Positions 1-8,197 of a DNA stretch of 64,000 nt are shown here, piece after piece. The position numbers and the translations under genes were made by a program. The notes beneath the pieces were generated by a model that did no database searches, was not told the origin of the DNA, and saw only the letters and a program-made list of their open reading frames with translations. The DNA comes from Paenibacillus faecis. Its GTDB lineage: Bacteria; Bacillota; Bacilli; Paenibacillales; Paenibacillaceae. Each line of letters opens with the position of its first letter. Position 1 is the first letter of the stretch. The DNA is taken from contig NZ_VSDO01000002.1 in assembly GCF_008084145.1 (NCBI RefSeq), positions 124,001 to 188,000 on the forward strand. The letters are read 5' to 3'.

Positions 1-453
1 GGTCTCCACGACCCCTTTCACGCCGTAGTGTTTGGCCATCGTCTCGGCTTCCTTCAGGTAGCGGACGGTGGCCTCGTATAAGTCGGGATACGGCCGGCTT
101 CCGTCGTAGGCGGCCGCTCCGACCCGAATCATATCCGCTCCGAGCAGCCGGGCGGCCCGAAACGCCCGTTCCGTCTCTTCCAGATCGAGCGAGTTCAAAT
201 AAGGCGTGACGCTCACGACCTCCAGTCCTTGCGCTTCCGTAATATCCTTGAAACGCAGCCACGCTTCCTCGGGCAAGGACGGATCGATCGAACATTTGTT
301 ATGGCGCCAAAACGAGGGAGCTTCCCCAGCCGCTTCGGCAGGGATCTCCCTAAAGCGCCATTCCACGCCGTCCAGGCCGGCCCGGCGGGCGGCAAGGACC
401 AGTTCCTCCGGCGTCAGCTCCGGCGTAACGACAGTAAAGACGGACAACTTCAT
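1..453 (-). CDS. Sugar phosphate isomerase/epimerase, TIM-barrel, partial
   Basis: The reading frame starts at 453 after an AGGAG ribosome binding site and runs off the left edge, so only the first 151 residues are visible. The opening MKLSVFTVVTPELTPEEL, the strand-helix pattern and the terminal VVET (probably the first metal-binding Glu) match the AP-endonuclease-2-like sugar phosphate isomerase/epimerase family. Such enzymes isomerise or epimerise keto sugars, inososes or sugar phosphates in the cytoplasm. It lies on the same strand as the oxidoreductase at 1269-2438, separated by about 800 bp of repeats, and may belong to the same sugar-oxidation route. The substrate cannot be told. Confidence 0.8.
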   Translation of the reverse strand, partial: MKLSVFTVVTPELTPEELVLAARRAGLDGVEWRFREIPAEAAGEAPSFWRHNKCSIDPSLPEEAWLRFKDITEAQGLEVVSVTPYLNSLDLEETERAFRAARLLGADMIRVGAAAYDGSRPYPDLYEATVRYLKEAETMAKHYGVKGVVET

Positions 454-630
454 CGCAATCGCTCCTAAGTTTTTTTAAATTGCCGGCGGGGGGCCGGCCC
501 GCCCCCGCTTGGCTGGCTCGAGATCGGCGCAAGCCTGAGGGCCCGGCTCCTGAGCGGGGGGATGGTGCGGTGGGCGCCGGTGTGGGAGGGGGCAGAGCGG
601 AGGGTGCCGGTAAGGGAGGTGCCTCTAAGC

Positions 631-818
631 TTCTAACGGAAACCATAGCCGCTATTTCGCGATTTTAGGGCGATTTGAAATTCTAACGGACGTAGTAGCG
701 GCTATTTTGACTAAAATTACTCATTCGGATCGGAATGACCACAAATAGGCGCTATAGCGTCCGTTAGATTTTTCAAAGAGCCATTTTTCGCGAAATAGCG
801 GCTATTATGTCCGTTAGA
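631..818. repeat. Family A four-module intergenic element, copy 1
   Basis: Four related ~28-bp modules: forward at 631-660 and 681-709, reverse at 742-772 and 790-818. The module core is TTCTAACGGA, 4-5 variable bases, then ATAGCNGCTATTT. Two forward modules followed by two reverse modules make the whole block a large imperfect inverted repeat, and each module carries its own short TAGCNGCTA palindrome. The same forward-forward-reverse-reverse arrangement recurs at 22882-23070 and 23302-23490. No coding potential is apparent. The 454-630 stretch upstream holds nothing recognisable. Confidence 0.8.
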
Positions 819-837
819 GCAACCGTGGAGAGCTTGC

Positions 838-1225
838 CGCCCCGCGCCCCTGCCCGCCCCGCGCTCGCCCGTCTCGCTTCCCGCGCGCCCCTGGCCGCCC
901 CGCGCTCGCCCGTCTCGCTTCCGCGCTCCCCTGGCCGTCCCGCGCCCGCTCGTCTCGCTTCCCGCGCTCCGGCCGTCACGCGCCCGCTCGTCTCGCTTCC
1001 CGGGCTCCGGCCGCCCCGCGCCCGCCCGTCTCGCTTCCGCGCTCCCCTGGCCACCCCGCGCCCGCTCGTCTCGCTTCCCGCGCTCCGGCCGTCCCGCGCC
1101 CGCTCGTCTCGCTTCCCGCGCTCCGGCCGCCCCGCGCTCGCCCGCCTCGCTTCCCGCGCGCTCCGTCCGCCCCGCGCCCGCTCGTCTCGCTTCCCGCGCC
1201 GCCTCGCCCGCAACGCGGGCTCCCG
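838..1225. repeat. GC-rich tandem array, unit about 38 bp
   Basis: About nine degenerate copies of a very GC-rich unit built on the core CGTCTCGCTTCCCGCGC, with units varying by small insertions and deletions. It begins about 20 bp after the family A element. Long open frames cross it on both strands, but they encode only Arg/Ala/Pro/Gly-rich repeats and have no ribosome binding site, so I treat it as non-coding. Confidence 0.75.
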
Positions 1226-1268
1226 GCCGGCCCGCCCCCCCGCGTCACGGCTGCTTCGCCCTTTGCCG

Positions 1269-2438
1269 CTAATGCGTGCCCGAGACGTCCAGCAGTTTGC
1301 CGCCGGCGGGTCCGGTGCTCTTGCGGTAAGTCGAGGACTTGATTTTTTCCTGCAGCTTGGCATAGAATAAGTCCTCGTTCAGAGGTAATCCGACCCAGTC
1401 CGAGGTCCAGGCGGACAGGTGCATGGCGTTGGAGAGGGTGAGGCCGAGAATGCCCTCCTCTCCGGGGGCGAGCAAGGGCTCATCGCGCAGCACGGCGTCG
1501 GTGAAGTTTTGCAGAATGCCCCGGTGCTGCGGGCCTTCGCCTTCGCCGACCGGGATGTCGCATTTCCAGCATTCCGGTTGGCCGAACCCGCCGGTATACT
1601 CGGCGTTGAATTTCGGCTCCGGAACCCGAAGCCGCCAGAAGGTCAGCTTGCCGTCCTCCGCGACGATTTTGCCGTTGTCCCCCGAAAGCTCGAACCGATT
1701 GGTTCCCGGCGCTTCGCCGATCGTCGTGACGAACAGGCCGGTCGCCCCGTTTTCGTACTCTACATAGGCCGTGACATCGTCTTCGACTTCGATGTTTCGG
1801 TACTTGCCGAAATGGCAGAAGGCGCGTACTCTTGCCGGCATCATGCCCGTCGTCCACTGCCACAGGTCGAGCTGGTGCGGATCCTGGTTCAGCAGCACGC
1901 CGCCGCCTTCACCGGCCCAGGTGGCCCGCCAGCCGCCGGAATCGTAGTAGCTCTGCGACCGGTACCAGTTGGTGATGATCCAGTTCGTCCGCCGGATCTC
2001 GCCCAGCTCCCCGGAGAGCACCAAGTCCCGCAGTTTGGCGTAAAGGGGGTTGGTGCGCTGGTTGTACATAATCCCGAATTTCCGGCCGGATTTGGCGGCG
2101 GCCAGGTTCATGTCCCGGACGGCTTTGGTGTAGACGCCGGCGGGTTTTTCGATCAGGACATGGTAATCGCTTTCAAAAGCTTGCACCGCCAACGTCGGGT
2201 GATCGTAATGCGGGGTAGCAATCAGGACGGCATCCATGGCGCGGGAGACGAAGAACGCGTTCGCATCGGAAAAGGTCCGCACCGATTCGGGCAGGTTCTC
2301 CTTCGCCCACCGAAGCCGTTCCGGATTACTGTCGCAAACGGCCGTAAGCCGGGCCCCCCGGATGTCGCGCAGAAGTTGTTTGGCATGGGAGGTCCCCATA
2401 TTTCCGATGCCGATGATACCAAATCGTACTTGATCCAT
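1269..2438 (-). CDS. Gfo/Idh/MocA family oxidoreductase
   Basis: This 389-residue NAD(P)-dependent sugar or inositol dehydrogenase has an N-terminal Rossmann fold with GIIGIGNMG (residues 7-15) and the family EKP signature at 97-99. The C-terminal alpha/beta substrate domain carries GGGVLLNQDPHQLDL (about 178-192), with the probable catalytic His at 188. It is divergent from the AraC regulator at 2624, with a 185-bp shared intergenic region, so that regulator is its likely controller. The ~37-residue tail beyond the usual family end is rich in Lys/Ser/Gly. The exact sugar substrate cannot be assigned. Confidence 0.88.
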   Translation of the reverse strand: MDQVRFGIIGIGNMGTSHAKQLLRDIRGARLTAVCDSNPERLRWAKENLPESVRTFSDANAFFVSRAMDAVLIATPHYDHPTLAVQAFESDYHVLIEKPAGVYTKAVRDMNLAAAKSGRKFGIMYNQRTNPLYAKLRDLVLSGELGEIRRTNWIITNWYRSQSYYDSGGWRATWAGEGGGVLLNQDPHQLDLWQWTTGMMPARVRAFCHFGKYRNIEVEDDVTAYVEYENGATGLFVTTIGEAPGTNRFELSGDNGKIVAEDGKLTFWRLRVPEPKFNAEYTGGFGQPECWKCDIPVGEGEGPQHRGILQNFTDAVLRDEPLLAPGEEGILGLTLSNAMHLSAWTSDWVGLPLNEDLFYAKLQEKIKSSTYRKSTGPAGGKLLDVSGTH

Positions 2439-2563
2439 TGGAGTATACCTGCCTTTCCATCTTTTGTGAGGATGCTTTTAGCTTAGCTGGAAGTCCGGTG
2501 GAATAGAATCGCAAAGGTTAAGTAACTTTTGTACAAAATTAAGGTGTATTCGGAAAATAACAG

Positions 2564-2572
2564 TGATAATAT
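2564..2572 (+). promoter_or_regulatory. Possible extended -10 promoter of the AraC gene
   Basis: TGATAATAT fits an extended -10 box 52 bp before the AraC start. There is no good -35 at 17 bp spacing; the nearest TTGTAC lies too far upstream (2529-2534). This is a weak call. Confidence 0.35.
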
Positions 2573-2623
2573 AGGAACTTACAGAGAGAAAAGTTCGTTT
2601 GAACTAGAGGAGGAGAGCGTTGT

Positions 2624-3451
2624 ATGCAGCCAGGGTATCCATTTATCGGACGCTTGCTGGAAGGGCTGTCCGTTACGGTGACGCATGTTCAACTGAAAAG
2701 CGGCTTCCCCGGATGGAACCGGGCGGAACAGTCCCCCAGCTTTAACCGTCTGTATTTTATAGCCGCGGGGGAAGGATCGGTCGTCCTCAACGGAGTTACA
2801 TACTATCCCCGTCCCAATCAACTGATGATTATGCCGGCCGGAGCGAGCCAGGTCACGTTTACTTCACCGGAAAATCCCTATACCCGTTATTTCTGCCATT
2901 TTGATGCGTACGTGGGGGAATGGCCGCTTTTTCATGCGGGAAGCCCGCTTTATATCAGCTGTGTCAAGGAGCCGGAGGCGGTTCGCGCCGCTTTCGACGA
3001 ATTGGTTGCGCAGTTCCAGTCGGGCGGGCCCTTTTCGGCGCTGCGGATGCAGGCGGGGCTGCTTCATTTGCTGGCCACCTGCCTGGAGGAAGGTGGATAC
3101 GGCGATCATCTGAAGGATTATCTCCAATTTACGGAGCGGAGCAAGCTGGGAGGGGTGCTCAAATATATACACGATCATCTGCACGAGCCGATCGAAATCG
3201 AAACTTTGGCCGAAATCGTGCATCTGCATCCGAATTATTTTATTCCGTATTTCAAAAAAATTATGGGAATCACGCCGATTCATTACGTTCAGCGCAAGCG
3301 AATGGACGAAGCGAAGCGGCTGCTGACCCACACCGATGACAGTATCGCGAATATCGCCGAACAGCTCGGTATGCAGCTGGCGTATTTTTCCCGTCAATTT
3401 AAAGGGCATACGGGGATTTCTCCGACGGCTTACCGGGCGTGGACCCGCTGA
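2624..3451 (+). CDS. AraC family transcriptional regulator with cupin sensor
   Basis: 275 residues. Residues 1-150 form a cupin-like ligand-sensing domain (RLYFIAAGEGSVVLNG, then MIMPAGASQV). Residues about 175-272 carry the double helix-turn-helix of AraC/XylS proteins, ending in the typical GISPTAYRAW. The start ATG follows an AGGAGGAG ribosome binding site. It is divergent from the oxidoreductase at 1269-2438 and upstream of a second oxidoreductase operon. It probably senses a sugar and switches on one or both sides. The ligand is unknown. Confidence 0.9.
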   Translation: MQPGYPFIGRLLEGLSVTVTHVQLKSGFPGWNRAEQSPSFNRLYFIAAGEGSVVLNGVTYYPRPNQLMIMPAGASQVTFTSPENPYTRYFCHFDAYVGEWPLFHAGSPLYISCVKEPEAVRAAFDELVAQFQSGGPFSALRMQAGLLHLLATCLEEGGYGDHLKDYLQFTERSKLGGVLKYIHDHLHEPIEIETLAEIVHLHPNYFIPYFKKIMGITPIHYVQRKRMDEAKRLLTHTDDSIANIAEQLGMQLAYFSRQFKGHTGISPTAYRAWTR

Positions 3452-3593
3452 ACATGACAGGCATAACGAATGTGAGGGACATGTCGCGATTTTATATAGT
3501 TTTGTCGCATACTCCTACTAAAAAAATACAAACTGGTGTGTTACCTTAATGAATAGATGTCAGGATATCATATATGCGTGGGAGGTAACCAAA

Positions 3594-4604
3594 ATGAGTA
3601 TTCGAATCGGCAAGGCCAGTTTCTGGCATGTCCATGCCTGGGATTATACGCGCCAGGCGCAGGAGCATCCGGATACGGAGATTGCGGCCGTCTGGGATGA
3701 AGATCCGGTCCGGGGCAAGGAGGCCGCCGGGAAATTGGGCGTTCCTTACTATGAATCGCTTGAAGCGATGCTTGCCGGGGGAGATCTGGACGCGGTCATC
3801 GTCGACGCGCCCACGAACCGGCACAAGGAAGTGATTATCGCGGCCGCGAAGGCCGGGAAGCATATTTTTACGGAAAAAGTGATCGCTCCCTCCCTGCGGG
3901 AGGTTCGTGAAATCATGGAGGAAGTGGAGCGAAGCGGGGTGAAATTCACGGTTTCCCTGCCGCGGTTGAATGACGGTTATACGCTCGCCCTACAAGATAT
4001 TCTGGAGCGCGGCCTGCTCGGCGAGGTCACTTATGTGCGGGTCCGGCTATCCCATAACGGAGCGTTGGCCGGTTGGCTCCCGGCGCACTTCTTCAGTCTG
4101 GAGCAGTGCGGAGGCGGCGCGCTGATCGATCTCGGCTGCCATCCGATGTATTTGACCCGGCTGTTTCTGGGCCAAGAGGTCACGGGAGTGAGCGCGAATT
4201 ACGGCTATATCACGGGAAAAGAGGTCGAGGACAACGCCGTCGCGACGCTGTTTACCGATTCGGGGGCCATCGGCGTCGTGGAAGCGGGATTCGTGAACAG
4301 CCATTCCCCGTTTACGGTCGAGGTTCACGGCACGGAAGGAACCGTGCTGTACGGAACGCCCGAAGACAAACTGCTGCTTAAATCCAACAAAGCGGAAAAC
4401 GAGGGCAAGGCCTGGATCGAAGTGTCGCCGCGAAGCCGGCGTGAAAGCGCCTTCGAGCAATGGGTCGGGCATATCCAAAACGGCACGGTCGCCCGCAGCA
4501 ACCTGCAGATGGCCGTGGAGCTTACCAGGCTGATGGAAGCGGCCAACCGCTCGGCCAAAGAAGGGCGCGTCATCCGTCCTGAAGCGGCAAGCCTGAACCT
4601 ATGA
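3594..4604 (+). CDS. Gfo/Idh/MocA family protein with altered signature
   Basis: The start at 3594 is preferred over the upstream ATG at 3549 because GGGAGGTAA lies just before it; the product is 336 residues. The fold is Gfo/Idh/MocA, but two signature motifs are altered. The glycine-rich NAD loop is replaced by GKASFWHVHAW (residues 7-17), and the EKP motif reads EKV (94-96), losing the usual proline. The substrate-domain motif GGGALIDLGCHPMYL is retained. It may use the cofactor differently or be a specialised lyase or dehydrogenase. Its stop overlaps the start of the next AraC gene by 4 bp (ATGA), so the two are translationally coupled. Confidence 0.85.
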   Translation: MSIRIGKASFWHVHAWDYTRQAQEHPDTEIAAVWDEDPVRGKEAAGKLGVPYYESLEAMLAGGDLDAVIVDAPTNRHKEVIIAAAKAGKHIFTEKVIAPSLREVREIMEEVERSGVKFTVSLPRLNDGYTLALQDILERGLLGEVTYVRVRLSHNGALAGWLPAHFFSLEQCGGGALIDLGCHPMYLTRLFLGQEVTGVSANYGYITGKEVEDNAVATLFTDSGAIGVVEAGFVNSHSPFTVEVHGTEGTVLYGTPEDKLLLKSNKAENEGKAWIEVSPRSRRESAFEQWVGHIQNGTVARSNLQMAVELTRLMEAANRSAKEGRVIRPEAASLNL

Positions 4605-5539
4605 GCGTCAGCGTCGGCAAGCTTCCTCCCTTTCCGTACGAGGTCATGTTTGAGAAACAGGATCTCCTGGAACGGCTCGACATTAAAATCGCCTGGGGCC
4701 ATTACGAGATCAAGGTGCTGCGTTTTCATTTGACCTCGTTTGAGCCCGGCAGGGTCATTGATTTTCACAACCACGCCGAATTTGAGTTTCACTTCATCCC
4801 TCGGGGAAAAGGCACGGTGATTCTGGAAGACCAGCCGACCCCGTTATCGGAGGGGATGTTCTACCTGACGGGTCCGGGGGTCATGCATTTCCAGGCCGCT
4901 TCGCCGGATGAAGCGATGGACGAATTATGCCTTCATGTCGACATTGTGCCGCGGGAACGGCCGGATACCGACCCGTGGGAAGCGGCCGAGGCGGAGGAGT
5001 GCATGGAGAAGCTTCGGGGGCTGCCGCTGAAGCCGGAGCTGGACCGTCATGGGGCGATGAATTGTTTTTTGGAAGCGTATCAAGTATGCGAGGGCAAACA
5101 GCGGGGATATTACACCTCCATCAAACAGCTGGTGGTCAGTATTTTGCTGAAGGCGGTAAGGGCCTATGACTCGGGAGAAATCAGCACGGAGGCCCCGATC
5201 CGCAATATGGTCGCCTACCGATATCAATACGCGGTCCAGTATATGGAGGCGAACTCTTCCTCCAGTTTGACGCTGGAGAACGTTGCCGAGAAGCTGAACA
5301 TCAGCCCGCGGCAACTGCAGCGGATATTCCGGCAGATCGATACCGGGAAGCCTTTCAGCAAGGTGCTGGAGGACATCCGTCTTAAATCGGTCTGCCGGCG
5401 GCTGGAGGAGAGCGCGCTGTCCATTGAACAAATCGCGCTGTCGGAGGGGTTCACGAACGCGACCTACCTGCATTCGGTGTTCCGCAAGCGCATGGGCGTA
5501 ACGCCCTCGGCTTACAGGAAGGCCAAACAGGCCAAATAA
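4601..5539 (+). CDS. AraC family transcriptional regulator with cupin domain
   Basis: 312 residues. The N-terminal cupin has a clear metal-binding set, FHNHAEFEFHF (H56, H58, E62, H64), followed by a jelly-roll strand pattern. The AraC DNA-binding domain (about 205-305) ends with MGVTPSAYRKAKQ. Its ATG overlaps the stop of the preceding oxidoreductase, so it is co-transcribed and likely autoregulates that operon and the two oxidoreductases downstream. The inducer is not evident. Confidence 0.9.
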   Translation: MSVSVGKLPPFPYEVMFEKQDLLERLDIKIAWGHYEIKVLRFHLTSFEPGRVIDFHNHAEFEFHFIPRGKGTVILEDQPTPLSEGMFYLTGPGVMHFQAASPDEAMDELCLHVDIVPRERPDTDPWEAAEAEECMEKLRGLPLKPELDRHGAMNCFLEAYQVCEGKQRGYYTSIKQLVVSILLKAVRAYDSGEISTEAPIRNMVAYRYQYAVQYMEANSSSSLTLENVAEKLNISPRQLQRIFRQIDTGKPFSKVLEDIRLKSVCRRLEESALSIEQIALSEGFTNATYLHSVFRKRMGVTPSAYRKAKQAK

Positions 5540-5568
5540 TTTTTATACAATGATGAGGAGGAGAAAAT

Positions 5569-6651
5569 ATGAGTAAAGTGTATCGTGTAGGAATCGTTGG
5601 ATGCGGGGGCATCGCGAACGGGAAACATCTGCCCAGCTTAAGCAAGCTGGCGAACGTCGAGTTGGCTGCTTTCTGCGATATCGTGCCGGAGCGGGCAGAG
5701 GAAGCCGCCGCCAAATACGGGATCGACGGGGCCAAAGTCTATGCCGATTACCGGGAAATGCTCAAGGAAGAGAAGCTGGATATCGTGCATGTGCTGACGC
5801 CGAACGATTCCCACGCCGAGATTTCCATCGCCGCGCTGGAGGCGGGCAATCATGTCATGTGCGAGAAGCCGATGGCGAAGTCGGCGGCGGACGCGAGAAA
5901 AATGGTCGAAGCGGCCAAGCGGACCGGAAAGAAGCTGACGATCGGATACAACAACCGGTTCCGGCCGGACAGTCTGCATTTGAAGAAACTGTGCGTGGAA
6001 GGTAAACTCGGGCACATTTATTACGCCAAAGCGCATGCGATCCGCAGAAGAGCGGTGCCGACCTGGGGCGTATTTTTGGATGAGGAGAAACAGGGCGGGG
6101 GTCCGTTGATCGACATCGGCACACATGCTCTGGACCTGACGCTTTGGATGATGGATAACTATAAGCCGAAGGTCGTGCTGGGCACGAAATACCACGAATT
6201 ATCGCAGCGGGAAAATGCGGCCAACGCCTGGGGACCTTGGGATCCTAAAAAGTTTACGGTGGAAGATTCCGCGTTTGGGATGATTGTCATGGAGAATGGC
6301 GCCACGGTTGTGCTAGAATCCAGTTGGGCCCTCAATTCGCTGGAGGTGGACGAATCGAAGTGCAGTTTAAGCGGTACGGAAGCCGGAGCGGATATGAAGA
6401 ACGGGCTGCGCATCAACGGCGAGGAGTTCGGACGATTGTATACCAAAGAGGTTGACCTGGGTGCGGGCGGCGTCGCTTTCTATGAAGGAAAGGCCGAAAA
6501 TGCGGCGGATACGGAAATGAGAAGCTGGATCGAAGCCGTCGACAAGGATCTGGAGCCTGTGGTGACGCCGGAGCAGGCTTGCGTCGTCTCGGAAATCCTG
6601 GAGGCCATCTATGAATCGGCGCGGACCGGGAAGGCCGTTTATATGAATTGA
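5569..6651 (+). CDS. Gfo/Idh/MocA family oxidoreductase
   Basis: 360 residues with canonical motifs: GIVGCGGIANGKH at the N-terminal NAD loop, CEKPMAKS with EKP at 99-101, and GGGPLIDIGTHALDLTLW in the substrate domain. It starts at an ATG with GAGGAGGAG about 7 bp upstream. It sits 29 bp after the AraC gene and 35 bp before the next family member, so these four genes look like one operon. It is most likely an NAD(P)-dependent dehydrogenase of a sugar, sugar acid or inositol. Confidence 0.9.
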   Translation: MSKVYRVGIVGCGGIANGKHLPSLSKLANVELAAFCDIVPERAEEAAAKYGIDGAKVYADYREMLKEEKLDIVHVLTPNDSHAEISIAALEAGNHVMCEKPMAKSAADARKMVEAAKRTGKKLTIGYNNRFRPDSLHLKKLCVEGKLGHIYYAKAHAIRRRAVPTWGVFLDEEKQGGGPLIDIGTHALDLTLWMMDNYKPKVVLGTKYHELSQRENAANAWGPWDPKKFTVEDSAFGMIVMENGATVVLESSWALNSLEVDESKCSLSGTEAGADMKNGLRINGEEFGRLYTKEVDLGAGGVAFYEGKAENAADTEMRSWIEAVDKDLEPVVTPEQACVVSEILEAIYESARTGKAVYMN

Positions 6652-6686
6652 TCCCCAGCCAGTGGGGAACTTGGAGGAGAAACTGT

Positions 6687-7757
6687 ATGAACAATGAGCA
6701 TGCCAACCATTCCGTCGTCATCGTGGGCTACGGAGGCATGGGGAGCTACCATGCCAAATTGATCAAGGACAACGGGCGGCTGAAGGTGACCGGAACCTAC
6801 GATATCGATGGTCAGCGCGCGGCGGCTTCGGAAAAAGACGGGTATCCGGCGTATTCCAGCTATGAAGCCGTATTGCGTGATCCGGCGGTGGAAACGATTC
6901 TGATCGCCACGCCGAACGATGTGCATAAAGACCTGGCCGTGCAGGCCTTTGCCGCGGGCAAGCATGTCATTTGCGAAAAGCCGGTGACGATGTCCGTGGA
7001 AGATTTTAAGGAAATGACCGCGGCGGCCGAGCGGGCGGACCGCGTATTGATGGTGCATCAGAACCGCCGCTGGGACGAGGATTTCCTCATCATCAAGCAG
7101 ATGTATGAGCAAAAAACGGTCGGCGACCTGTTCCGCATCGAATCGAGAGTCCATGGAGCGAACGGGATTCCGGGGGACTGGCGGCATCTCGAAGCTTATG
7201 GAGGCGGGATGTTGCTGGATTGGGGCGTACATTTGTTGGATCAGCTGGTCTTTATGGTCGACAGCAAAATCACCAGCGTGACCGGCCGGCTGAGCTTTAT
7301 TCTGGGGGACGAAGTCGATGACGGGTTTGAAGCGGTACTGCAGTTCGAAAACGGGCTGTCCGCGCTGGTCGAAGTCGGGACGACGAATTTTATCCCTCTG
7401 CCCCGCTGGTACGTAAAAGGGACGGAGGGGACCGGCGTGATCGAGGACTGGTCCATGACCGGGCGGATCGTTACCCGAAACCGCGAGGCGGAGCATGTGG
7501 AGCCCAAACCGATTCAGGCGGGCGTGGGCTTGACCAAGACGATGGCGCCGCCTTCGGAATCGGCCACGCTGACGGGTGTCCTGCCGGAGCCTTTCCGCCA
7601 GCCGAGCAGCTTTTACGACAACTACGTCTCGGTTCTTGAAGGGACGGCCGAGCCGTTGGTCAAGAACGATCAGGTCCTGCGGGTACTGAACCTGATCGAG
7701 GCGGTTTTCCGCTCCGGACGCACCGGCGAAACGGTGAAGGACTTCGATCTGTATTGA
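6687..7757 (+). CDS. Gfo/Idh/MocA family oxidoreductase
   Basis: The start at 6687 is chosen because GGAGGAG precedes it; an in-frame TTG at 6648 has no ribosome binding site. The product is 356 residues, with VIVGYGGMGSYHAK in the NAD loop, CEKPV (EKP at 97-99), and GGGMLLDWGVHLLDQL in the substrate domain. It is last in the operon and is followed two bases later by a strong terminator. It is a paralogue of the preceding dehydrogenase, and the two may act in sequence or as oxidation/reduction partners on one substrate. Confidence 0.9.
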   Translation: MNNEHANHSVVIVGYGGMGSYHAKLIKDNGRLKVTGTYDIDGQRAAASEKDGYPAYSSYEAVLRDPAVETILIATPNDVHKDLAVQAFAAGKHVICEKPVTMSVEDFKEMTAAAERADRVLMVHQNRRWDEDFLIIKQMYEQKTVGDLFRIESRVHGANGIPGDWRHLEAYGGGMLLDWGVHLLDQLVFMVDSKITSVTGRLSFILGDEVDDGFEAVLQFENGLSALVEVGTTNFIPLPRWYVKGTEGTGVIEDWSMTGRIVTRNREAEHVEPKPIQAGVGLTKTMAPPSESATLTGVLPEPFRQPSSFYDNYVSVLEGTAEPLVKNDQVLRVLNLIEAVFRSGRTGETVKDFDLY

Positions 7758-7758
7758 T

Positions 7759-7803
7759 AAAAAAGTCACCACCATCGGCTTAGCCGGTGGTGGTGACTTT
7801 TTT
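7759..7803 (+). terminator. Rho-independent terminator
   Basis: A 15-bp GC-rich stem (7765-7779 with 7783-7797, one G-T wobble) and a 3-base loop, flanked by six A and six T. The symmetry means it could act in both directions. It ends the oxidoreductase operon. Confidence 0.95.
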
Positions 7804-7864
7804 ATTCGACATCGTAAGAAGCATCGTGGCAAACGTTGAGCCGACGCTTAGCAAATTACCCGGC

Positions 7865-8075
7865 TGCCCGCCGAAATAGCGGTCCCAAAGGCCTTTATTT
7901 CGGCCAAATTCGCTTTCGCGGGAAAAATAGCGGCCAAAAGGGGCCTTATTGTTCTGGTTCGGGTCCCAAAATCAGGTTTCGGCCCGCTTTTCCCCAAAAT
8001 AAGGCCCCAATGGACCTCTATTTCACACGGAAAGGACGAATTCGAAAAAATCGCGGTCGAAAAGGCCTTTAATCC
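7865..8075. repeat. Family B four-module intergenic element, copy 1
   Basis: Modules at about 7873-7900, 7923-7950, 7996-8024 (reversed) and 8044-8072, built on AATAGCGGCC, a short A/G-rich loop, then GGCCTTATT. Each module is itself an imperfect inverted repeat. The full ~210 bp aligns end to end, in opposite orientation, with 58421-58625, including unstructured spacer text such as CCAAAATCAGG and CTATTTCACAC. Small open frames across it are not convincing genes. Confidence 0.8.
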
Positions 8076-8197
8076 CCCGCACGGGTTCAAAGGGAAGCTG
8101 GCCGCGGACAAAATAGGTTGAAGTATTGAATTGCATATTAGACAGGGGTGTAAAGGGTCCTTATCACACTCTTCCCTGTAATTAAGGGGTTGGTTCG

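Noticed and set aside
838-1225. Possible CRISPR array
   Set aside because: The repeats are contiguous with no unique spacers and vary between units; no cas genes are present.
773-1370. Overlapping open frames of ~190 residues on both strands across the GC-rich array
   Set aside because: They encode only Arg/Ala/Pro/Gly repeats created by the 38-bp tandem unit, without ribosome binding sites.
1419-2486. 355-codon frame antisense to the oxidoreductase
   Set aside because: It is a high-GC shadow frame; the minus-strand product has full Gfo/Idh/MocA motifs.
7836-8111. Small frames on both strands in the 7.8-8.1 kb gap
   Set aside because: They read across family B modules and carry the repeat pattern rather than protein-like composition.
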